Source: Sphingobacteriaceae bacterium
Lineage (GTDB): Bacteria > Bacteroidota > Bacteroidia > B-17B0 > Aurantibacillaceae
Assembly: GCA_023251695.1 (NCBI GenBank)
Contig: JAHEYE010000027.1
Coordinates: 3,960-32,410, forward strand
Reading direction: 5' to 3'
Length of the DNA: 28,451 nucleotides
This document shows positions 17,901 through 23,355 of this stretch, piece by piece. The position numbers and the translations under genes are program-made. Numbering within the stretch: the first letter of the stretch is position 1; each line of letters opens with the position of its first letter. The notes under the pieces are model-generated. The model did no database searches, was not told the origin of the DNA, and saw only the letters and a list, made by a program, of their open reading frames with translations.

Positions 17901-18507
17901 GAATGTTGGGTTCACCGCCGATCCAAACTCAGGCTTCGCGCCATTGAATGTGATTTTTACTAATACATCACAACTTGGTTCTTCTACCAGTGGTACTGTT
18001 TATACAAGTTGGTCGTACGGAAACGGAATTACTTATACTTCAACAGCAACCTCTGCCTCCATTGCGACGGGCGGTTTACCGGGTGGTTCTACAATTTATC
18101 AGTCTGCAGGTTCTTATACTGTTGTTCTATATATGCAACAAATAACGGGACAGCCTTTACCGCCGGGATTCCCTCCGAATTATTGTACGGGCACAGCAAC
18201 ACTTGTTATTAATGTAGAGCTTCCTTCGCAATTAACGATTCCGAATGTATTTACGCCGAATGGAGATGGTGTGAATGATGTGTTCTTTTTACAGACAACG
18301 AACCTCACTGAGATTAACTGTTTGATTTATGACCGTTGGGGTGTGAAGATGTATGAGACAACTTCAGTGAAAGGAAATATTGCTTGGGATGGAAAAAATT
18401 TATCGAACAAAGAAGTGCCTGACGGAACTTATTTCTATATCATTAAAGCAACAGGACTCGATGATAAAGAATATGAATATAAAGGAACGATAAGTTTGTT
18501 CCGATAG
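14908..18507 (+). CDS. Giant secreted T9SS type B protein with SprB-like and Ig/PKD-like repeats
   Basis: A 1199-residue exported protein. The signal peptide is about 1-27 (ending GVAQ-T). Residues about 30-330 form an unclassified Cys-bearing domain with GGCANILKAFLYADASGNG. This is followed by SprB-type repeats (SPSCSTGTGTANVSGGTGPY at about 337-356) and a long run of Ig-like units rich in Thr, Ser, Gly and Pro with regularly spaced Cys pairs. A PKD-like unit (GFTADPNSGFAPLNVIFTNTS, about 1011-1031) precedes the type B sorting domain in the last 90 residues: IPNVFTPNGDGVNDVFF, LIYDRWGVKMY, WDGKNLSNKEVPDGTYFYII and GTISLFR. T9SS secretion is family knowledge; adhesion or motility is a guess. 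The last 190 residues are paralogous to the end of the next gene. Confidence 0.9.
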   Translation: MNLLKSSPVKSLILLMILFLGTFNGVAQTADPNHIPGTFCTSCPAPPKYAPPTIMNGNNANVTSYTASACGLSYVYASVKLMKRGPGGGVTQPAPLVISGLPGGCANILKAFLYADASGNGIAVTATVTNPSLVPTAYPMTIIGNAPDKCWSYSGSYSYRADITTCITGNGTYSISGLPTNPPTAGNDCDGATLLIIYSDPSQTYTGHLTIADGAHVAAPGTITNTISIPAACANSTFAEGMILVADFQSIGNAPMRMNSATNNFTLAPALQVYWNFVTSPVPAVTAGQTTSIFGVGPSSGDCFNVVMSALYYRTTCNTCTFSPSTMSITAASSPSCSTGTGTANVSGGTGPYTYSWNPTGATTQTVSGAPGVYTCTVKDANCGLITTTVNLTALAPVTLNITTNQPSCINPAGTSTAIVGGGATASGFTVSWSPSPGTVTPTGNGSIASGLSPGTTTVTVVDASGCTTNSTFTVGGTAMTNFSLTASGTATLTCINPSVAIIAVNSTTLGNMTYTWMPGSVNGATYNATSTGIYTVTGQDLVAGSCPLTQTFAVSQNTTVPSMSVNPVTTQTLSCNGACKSFTATTTTTTNIIGTWDGPSGQIVPPTGTPMILCANAPGTYTANFCNTITGCCASTTVAVVSSTTVPTLSVTVSTTNGFTINCTNPKVIMNTNSSGTCAPIGYTWTPLANPSASVMPVAGGYTATIPGQYEVTFHDCNLCYVTTTISVFIDTLRPSPFSNTNLPSNSYTINCFNPTLIATGITTPLLPPTSYSWTQPGPLTISSNTTLISMGLIPGPSGSTVTYTVAAMGPNGCVGKQKVIFTKDTYTPSYIPVSTPSIGITCYNPCVAISPSGTSTVPVTFTFTSPAPTQTATTSGALMCVPGTYTMNYINQLNGCPGTSTANIAVNVSPPAIVPLPNVTIPCGQITAVITAGVFTTSPTYSYSWTGPPGSGMSCIGGTACISPSVNMPGYYEVSILNTANGCISTNSVIVEYGALNVGFTADPNSGFAPLNVIFTNTSQLGSSTSGTVYTSWSYGNGITYTSTATSASIATGGLPGGSTIYQSAGSYTVVLYMQQITGQPLPPGFPPNYCTGTATLVINVELPSQLTIPNVFTPNGDGVNDVFFLQTTNLTEINCLIYDRWGVKMYETTSVKGNIAWDGKNLSNKEVPDGTYFYIIKATGLDDKEYEYKGTISLFR

Positions 18508-18528
18508 AAACTCTATTTATTTAATTTT

Positions 18529-18560
18529 AAAATCCGGGCCGCTCAGTCCGGATTTTTATT
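18529..18560 (+). terminator. Rho-independent terminator
   Basis: A perfect 9-bp stem AAAATCCGG (18529-18537) / CCGGATTTT (18548-18556) around a 10-base loop, followed by a T-rich stretch. It lies 22 bases after the stop at 18507, so the two neighbouring type B genes are probably separate transcription units. Confidence 0.82.
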
Positions 18561-18648
18561 TTACTATACTTTCCCGGTTTCAAAAAGCAATTTCGCATCA
18601 ATTTAACAGTAATTTGCTTTTTGGCACGCTTATTGTATTCTGGTATTT

Positions 18649-21321
18649 ATGAATTCTTTAATACGGTTAATCGTCCTCCCTTTTATTCCCTTTTTCTGTG
18701 GGGTTTCAAATTTGCATTCGCAACCCGGAAAATTATCGCGGAATATCATAAGTTCAAAAGATGTTTTCGGGACCCGCGTTCTTGTTGAAAATAAAAATCA
18801 ATTTAATACTGTTTTAAAAACGGATGATAAAGTTTATTATGCGTTCGAAAACGGACAAGAAAAAATTTATTTCACTAATAAAGGTCTTGTTTATAAACAA
18901 GTAAAAAAACAACGTATTACGCATGAAATGCATGAAGCCATTGAGCGTGGTGAAAAAATCGAGTTAAAACCTGATGAATTTTACTTTGTCAAAATGACCT
19001 GGGAAAATGCCAATTCAGATATTAAAATTGAAGAAGGTTTAAAGCAAAGTCACTACTTTACTTATGGAGGTCCTGAATTAAACGCAAACACTTTCAAAAA
19101 AATTACCTACAAAAATATATATACAGGAATTGATTTTGAGTATACCATCCCCGAAAACAAAGATCATGGCATAAAATATAGTGTTATAGTACATCCTGGA
19201 GCCAACCCAAATGATATTAAAATGGTTTATACGGGAGATATAAAGAAACTAAGTAGCAATGCATCCGGTGATGTTATTATTAAAACTCCTTTAGAAAGTA
19301 TAACAGAACACGCTCCATTAACATTTTATCGAAACAAAAAGGTGGTTGCATCTTCTTTTAAAATAAACAAAAATACACTGTCGTTTAATTTCCCGGATGG
19401 TTACGACAATACTCAAACGTTAATTATCGATCCATGGATCACGGTCATCTCCACTTTATCGGCTACTAATTTTGGTTTTGATGTTGATTACGATTTTGCA
19501 GGAAATATTTTTGTTTACGGAGGAAATGAACCTTTTAAACTTGCCATGTTTAATCCGGCGGGTATTTTGCAATGGACCTTCGGAGGAACTGTAACAACTC
19601 CGGTTAACTGGAGCACGGGTGCTTACCCGGGAAATTTTGTTGTGAATAAAACTAACGGCAAGAGTTTTATCGGACAAGGATATATTTCAGGGGGAACGTC
19701 TACAATACGTTTATCCAATACCGGTAATTTCGATAATTTCATCACTACTCCAAATCCGAACTGGAATGAATGCTGGGATATGGGATTTCATTGCGCCACA
19801 GGAAATATTTATGCTTTTGGCGGTGGACAAAGCGGTAATTTATCGGCAGGCATCATTAATCAGAATACAGCTACAGTTTCAACAACTGCTTTTTTTCCTT
19901 CTAACCCTTTACACGGACAAGACGTTGCCAGTCATGCCATAGATTATGTAGGAAATGTTTTTGTTTATTTCTCCCAAGGCATGGATTCAGCCTATTTTTT
20001 AAATAACAAAATTGTTTTATTAAATCCGAGCTTAACGGGTGTTATTTGGAATAAGCCAAGTTCCTACCATACTTTATATGAATGCAAAAATAAAGCGGCT
20101 TATGTAGGATCGGGGATCATGAATCCAAATTCGAATTCATCAAACGGATTTAATTGTTTAGCAGTTAACTCCGATTATTTATATTTCTACGACGGATTTA
20201 ATCTGGCAGCTTACGACAAAACAAATGGTTCAAAAATAGGCTGTACAACTATTGCCGGTCTTATAGCTAAAGAACAAGGTGGAATTGCAGTTGATGATTG
20301 TAATAATATTTATGTTGGAGGCAAAGGAAATATTTTATCCTATCATTTTAAGGATTCTGTTTTTACCGCGGTAGCAAGTGCACCTATCGACGATACCACA
20401 ACTAATAAATATGTTTATGATATACGTTTAGATAAAACAAATGGTTTACTCTACGTTTCCGGAAGCGGTTTTATTGCTACTTATGACGCTATTTTATGTA
20501 GTAAAGGCACGAGTACTGCAAATAATTTAAAGGTATGTAAAGGAGGAATTCTTAAATTAAACACAGCTCTCTCACCATCTTACTCCTGGAGTGGTCCGGC
20601 AGGTTTTAGTTCTGACATACAAAATCCTTTTTTAATCAATGTTACCCCATCAATGGCAGGGGCTTATAATGTAATAACGCCGACGGGTTTTTGTTCTTCC
20701 ACTACTTTGTCAACTATTAATGTAACAATTGATAGCATTAGCGTGAGCATAACCGCAAACCCCAACATAGGATTTGCTCCTTTAAATGTAGAATTTAACA
20801 ATGTCATGATTTTACAAAATGTAAACAGCGGCATCATGACTCACAAATGGAATTATGGAAATGGTATTTCAATGAACAATTCAGGTACGACGGCAAGTTT
20901 TATGAATAACTTAATACCAAATGGAAATACAATTTATCAATCGGCAGGTTCTTATCCTGTTCATTTAACAGTTACACAAACAACGGGCACTTTAGTTTGT
21001 GTTGCATCAGCAAGTACTCTCGTAAAAGTTGAATCTCCGTCAAATATTAAAATACCTAACACATTTACACCAAACGGTGATGGCATAAACGACTCTTTCT
21101 TTTTTCAAACAACCAATCTGACAGAGATTACCTGCTTAATTTATGACCGCTGGGGTGTAAAAATGTATGATGGCACGTCGGACAAAGGAAATATTAAATG
21201 GGATGGAAAAAATTTATCGAACAAAGAAGTGCCTGACGGAACTTATTTCTACATCATTAAAGCAAAAGGACTCGATGATAAAGAATATGAGCATAAAGGA
21301 ACGATAAGCCTATTCAGGTAA
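18649..21321 (+). CDS. Giant secreted T9SS type B protein with DUF7948-like and propeller-like domains
   Basis: An 890-residue exported protein. A signal peptide (about 1-25) is followed by a DUF7948-like region (about 30-265: FGTRVLVENKNQFNTVLKTD, YYAFENGQEKIYFTNKGLVY, IDFEYTIPENKDHGIKYS, LIIDPW). That domain often begins Bacteroidota surface proteins and is followed by beta-propeller repeats, here about 270-620 (for example NIFVYGGNEPF, NIYAFGGGQSG, NIYVGGKGNIL). Then come an Ig-like unit (SYSWSGPAGFSSDIQNP), a PKD-like unit (ITANPNIGFAPLNVEFNN) and a type B sorting domain (IPNTFTPNGDGINDSFF ... LIYDRWGVKMY ... GTISLFR). The ligand is unknown. The stop codon lies three bases before the left arm of element B. 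Confidence 0.9.
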   Translation: MNSLIRLIVLPFIPFFCGVSNLHSQPGKLSRNIISSKDVFGTRVLVENKNQFNTVLKTDDKVYYAFENGQEKIYFTNKGLVYKQVKKQRITHEMHEAIERGEKIELKPDEFYFVKMTWENANSDIKIEEGLKQSHYFTYGGPELNANTFKKITYKNIYTGIDFEYTIPENKDHGIKYSVIVHPGANPNDIKMVYTGDIKKLSSNASGDVIIKTPLESITEHAPLTFYRNKKVVASSFKINKNTLSFNFPDGYDNTQTLIIDPWITVISTLSATNFGFDVDYDFAGNIFVYGGNEPFKLAMFNPAGILQWTFGGTVTTPVNWSTGAYPGNFVVNKTNGKSFIGQGYISGGTSTIRLSNTGNFDNFITTPNPNWNECWDMGFHCATGNIYAFGGGQSGNLSAGIINQNTATVSTTAFFPSNPLHGQDVASHAIDYVGNVFVYFSQGMDSAYFLNNKIVLLNPSLTGVIWNKPSSYHTLYECKNKAAYVGSGIMNPNSNSSNGFNCLAVNSDYLYFYDGFNLAAYDKTNGSKIGCTTIAGLIAKEQGGIAVDDCNNIYVGGKGNILSYHFKDSVFTAVASAPIDDTTTNKYVYDIRLDKTNGLLYVSGSGFIATYDAILCSKGTSTANNLKVCKGGILKLNTALSPSYSWSGPAGFSSDIQNPFLINVTPSMAGAYNVITPTGFCSSTTLSTINVTIDSISVSITANPNIGFAPLNVEFNNVMILQNVNSGIMTHKWNYGNGISMNNSGTTASFMNNLIPNGNTIYQSAGSYPVHLTVTQTTGTLVCVASASTLVKVESPSNIKIPNTFTPNGDGINDSFFFQTTNLTEITCLIYDRWGVKMYDGTSDKGNIKWDGKNLSNKEVPDGTYFYIIKAKGLDDKEYEHKGTISLFR

Positions 21322-21324
21322 AAA

Positions 21325-21359
21325 CAGTAAGTAGTAAGCAGTAGGCAGAAAGCAGTAAG
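21325..21359. repeat. Left heptamer arm of element B
   Basis: Five consecutive 7-bp units with the consensus CAGTAAG, no gaps (units start at 21325, 21332, 21339, 21346, 21353). The arm ends five bases before the stop codon of the S23-family gene. Bases 21327-21345 match the reverse complement of 21771-21789 at 16 of 19 positions, forming an inverted repeat around the gene. Confidence 0.88.
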
Positions 21360-21364
21360 TAAAC

Positions 21365-21757
21365 TTAATTAAAGTTTTGAATGTTTTTTGGAGTGAATTT
21401 TTCGGGAGATACCATCATGCTTCCGAGCATTTTACCGATTTGTAAATATTCTTCGATTAGCTCTTTGTATTTTTCTTCTTTTATATACCCACAGTCCTTA
21501 GCGAAATCCAGGTGGATCATAGTTTCAGCACACTCACCATCTGAGTCGCTTAATTTGGAAACAAAATGTTTAGGGTAAATTCTCTTTCTATAACCTTCAC
21601 CAATGTTTGTACAAACAGAACGTGAAGACCGTCTTATCTGATCGGTGAGTGAATAAATTTCTTCTTTTGGAAATTTTTTAGTCTCAGAATAAATTTCCAT
21701 TGCAGCTTTATAAGCCTTTTGATAAACCTTTAAGTCTTTATAGCCCTGAAAACTCAT
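21365..21757 (-). CDS. Four-helix-bundle protein of the S23 / 23S rRNA intervening-sequence (IVP) family
   Basis: A 130-residue all-helical cytoplasmic protein. It shows the family signature in order: FQGYKDLKVYQKAYKAAMEIY (about 3-23), KFPKEEIYSLTDQIRRSSRSVCTNIGEGYRKR (helix 2, about 28-59), FVSKLSDSDGECAETMIHLDFAKDCGYI (helix 3) and YKELIEEYLQIGKMLGSMM (helix 4). The family was named for ORFs inside 23S rRNA intervening sequences of Leptospira and is structurally related to the Avd accessory protein of diversity-generating retroelements. It binds nucleic acid in studied cases, but its general function is unknown. Here it is not in an rRNA gene and no reverse transcriptase is near. It is bounded on both sides by inverted heptamer repeats, and no TAnnTTTG box precedes it. 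Confidence 0.9.
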   Translation of the reverse strand: MSFQGYKDLKVYQKAYKAAMEIYSETKKFPKEEIYSLTDQIRRSSRSVCTNIGEGYRKRIYPKHFVSKLSDSDGECAETMIHLDFAKDCGYIKEEKYKELIEEYLQIGKMLGSMMVSPEKFTPKNIQNFN

Positions 21758-21769
21758 TTATTTATTTGC

Positions 21770-21877
21770 GCTTCTGCTTATTACTTACAACCTAATTACT
21801 GCCTACTGCCTACTGCCTACTGCCTCACTGCCTTCTGCTTACTGCCCCCGGCCTTCTGCTTACTGCCCCCGGCCTTC
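21770..21877. repeat. Right heptamer arm of element B
   Basis: Pyrimidine-rich 7-bp units in register from 21770, including four perfect ACTGCCT units (21798-21825). After a single extra C at 21826 the units resume in a new register, with two perfect copies of a 21-bp (3 x 7) unit at 21831-21851 and 21852-21872. The arm runs to the frr stop codon. The units are the reverse complement of those in the left arm. Confidence 0.88.
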
Positions 21878-22438
21878 TTAAATCGTAACAATCTCCTTCT
21901 CTTTCTGTTCGAAATGTTTATCCGTTTTCTGAACATACTGATCGGTTAGTTGTTGGATTTTAGTTTCAGCATCTTTTGCTTCGTCTTCAGGTAAACCATT
22001 TTTTTGCAAACGTTTTACATGTTCCATAGCTTCCTTACGTGAATTACGGATTCCAACTTTCGCTTCTTCCGCTTCTGACTTAGCAGTCTTCACTAATTCT
22101 TTACGGCGCTCTTCGGTTAAAGCAGGAATTGTAATACGGATAATTACCCCATCGTTTTGGGGATTCAACCCCATATTAGCGGACTGAATTGCTTTTTCGA
22201 TAGGCGTTAATAAACTTTTTTCCCAAGGTTGTATAACAATTGTTCTGGAATCCTGAGTGTTTACGCTTGCTGTTTGCGAAATAGGCACCATACTTCCGTA
22301 ATAGTCAACCATTACACTTTCAAAAATGGCAGGGTTAGCTTTACCGGCGCGTATTTTAGTTAGCTGCGTTTCCAAATGATTAAGCGCTTTTTCCATCGCT
22401 GCTTTGGAATGATCCATTATTGATTTTACGTCGTTCAT
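21878..22438 (-). CDS. frr: Ribosome recycling factor
   Basis: Frr acts with EF-G in the cytoplasm to split post-termination ribosomes. The protein has 186 residues (usual about 185). Domain I helices contain KAAMEKALNHLETQLTKIRAGKANP (about 13-37). Domain II has VDYYGSMVPISQTASVNTQDSRTIVIQPWEKS, NDGVIIRITIPALTEERRKELVK and RKEAMEHVKRLQKNGLPEDEAKDAE of the C-terminal helix bundle. The usual neighbour pyrH is absent here; thyA lies 36 bases upstream on the same strand. A near-ideal promoter reads from the end of thyA, so frr is likely transcribed independently. Its stop codon abuts element B. Confidence 0.97.
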   Translation of the reverse strand: MNDVKSIMDHSKAAMEKALNHLETQLTKIRAGKANPAIFESVMVDYYGSMVPISQTASVNTQDSRTIVIQPWEKSLLTPIEKAIQSANMGLNPQNDGVIIRITIPALTEERRKELVKTAKSEAEEAKVGIRNSRKEAMEHVKRLQKNGLPEDEAKDAETKIQQLTDQYVQKTDKHFEQKEKEIVTI

Positions 22439-22455
22439 AAACTTAATTTTCTATA

Positions 22456-22485
22456 CAAATATAAATTTTATCCTTTAAACCGCAA
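22456..22485 (-). promoter_or_regulatory. frr promoter, consensus Bacteroidota type
   Basis: On the minus strand TTG (22483-22485) is followed by exactly 19 bases and then TATATTTG (22456-22463), matching the TTG-N19-TAnnTTTG consensus. The frr ATG lies 17 bases downstream. The -33 half lies inside the last codons of thyA. Confidence 0.72.
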
Positions 22486-23269
22486 CTGCCGCCTTAATAT
22501 GCGGGTGCGGATTGTAATTTTCAATTGTGAAATCTTCAAACTTAAAATCAAAAACAGATTTTACTTCCGGGTTAATTTTTAAAGTTGGCAAAGGTCTAAA
22601 GTCTCTGCTCAATTGCAACTTTGTTTGCTCAATATGATTCGTGTACAAATGCGCATCACCCAAAGTATGTACAAACTCTCCCGGTTTTAAATTACAAACC
22701 TGTGCTACCATCATCGTTAATAAAGCATACGATGCAATATTAAAAGGCACACCTAAAAAAATATCGGCACTGCGCTGGTATAACTGACAAGATAATTTTC
22801 CGTTAGCCACATAGAATTGAAAGAAAGCGTGGCATGGCGGTAATTTCATATTATCAATATCCGCCACATTCCAAGCACTCACAATTAAACGGCGCGAATC
22901 AGGTGTTTTTTTAATCATCTCCACTACTTTTGTTATCTGGTCAATCGTTTCCCCTTTTGCGGTCGGCCAGCTTCTCCATTGGTGCCCGTAAACCGGTCCT
23001 AGGTTTCCTTTTTCATCGGCCCATTCGTCCCAAATACTTACGCCATTATCTTTTAAATATTTTATATTGGTATCGCCTTTTAAGAACCAAAGTAATTCAT
23101 GAATAATAGACTTTGTGTGAACTTTTTTTGTGGTCAGCAAAGGAAATCCTTCCTGTAAATCCATGCGCATCTGGTACCCAAAAACGCTTATCGTTCCAGT
23201 TCCGGTGCGGTCTTCCTTTTTCACCCCATGTTCTAAAACATGCTTCATTAAATCGTGGTACTGCTTCAT
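22475..23269 (-). CDS. thyA: Thymidylate synthase
   Basis: ThyA methylates dUMP to dTMP using 5,10-methylene-tetrahydrofolate. The 264-residue length equals that of the E. coli enzyme. Conserved elements are Arg21 in EDRTGTGTISVFG, LLWFLKGDTNIKYL, the YGHQWRSWP loop (about 94-102), PDSRRLIVSAWNVAD, the catalytic nucleophile Cys146 in LPPCHAFFQFYV, LYQRSADIFLGVPFNIASYALL and HLYTNHIEQTKLQLSR. A dihydrofolate reductase gene is not in view. It is separated from the upstream T9SS gene by a clear terminator. An overlapping frame on the same strand is a shadow. Confidence 0.98.
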   Translation of the reverse strand: MKQYHDLMKHVLEHGVKKEDRTGTGTISVFGYQMRMDLQEGFPLLTTKKVHTKSIIHELLWFLKGDTNIKYLKDNGVSIWDEWADEKGNLGPVYGHQWRSWPTAKGETIDQITKVVEMIKKTPDSRRLIVSAWNVADIDNMKLPPCHAFFQFYVANGKLSCQLYQRSADIFLGVPFNIASYALLTMMVAQVCNLKPGEFVHTLGDAHLYTNHIEQTKLQLSRDFRPLPTLKINPEVKSVFDFKFEDFTIENYNPHPHIKAAVAV

Positions 23270-23300
23270 TTAAATCTTTCGCGTTGTTTGAATGGGTGAA

Positions 23301-23334
23301 AATAAAAAATCCCCCGTTTAACAAACGGAGGATT
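23301..23334 (-). terminator. Rho-independent terminator of the T9SS gene ending at 23356
   Basis: The minus strand forms a 12-bp stem with one mismatch between 23308-23319 and 23323-23334, with a 3-base loop, followed by a T-rich stretch (the A-rich bases 23301-23309 and beyond on the plus strand). It separates the T9SS gene from thyA. Confidence 0.85.
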
Positions 23335-23355
23335 TATAAATAATTTTAAACTTTA

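Larger units (their letters stand above)
21325..21877. mobile_element. Putative repeat-bounded cassette: S23-family gene between inverted heptamer arms (element B)
   Basis: The cassette fills the interval between the stop codons of the T9SS gene (21321) and frr (21878). It consists of a 35-bp purine-rich heptamer arm, one complete gene on the minus strand and a pyrimidine-rich heptamer arm of about 108 bp, with the arms inverted relative to each other. No transposase, tRNA or obvious target-site duplication is seen, so mobility is inferred from architecture and from related elements at 10100-10333 and 27698-27859. It could instead be a stable gene with expanded repeats. Confidence 0.5.

Noticed and set aside
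21365..21757. Remnant of a diversity-generating retroelement (Avd-like protein)
   Set aside because: No reverse transcriptase, template repeat or variable repeat is found in the window; the sequence fits the S23/IVP group and only the fold is shared with Avd.
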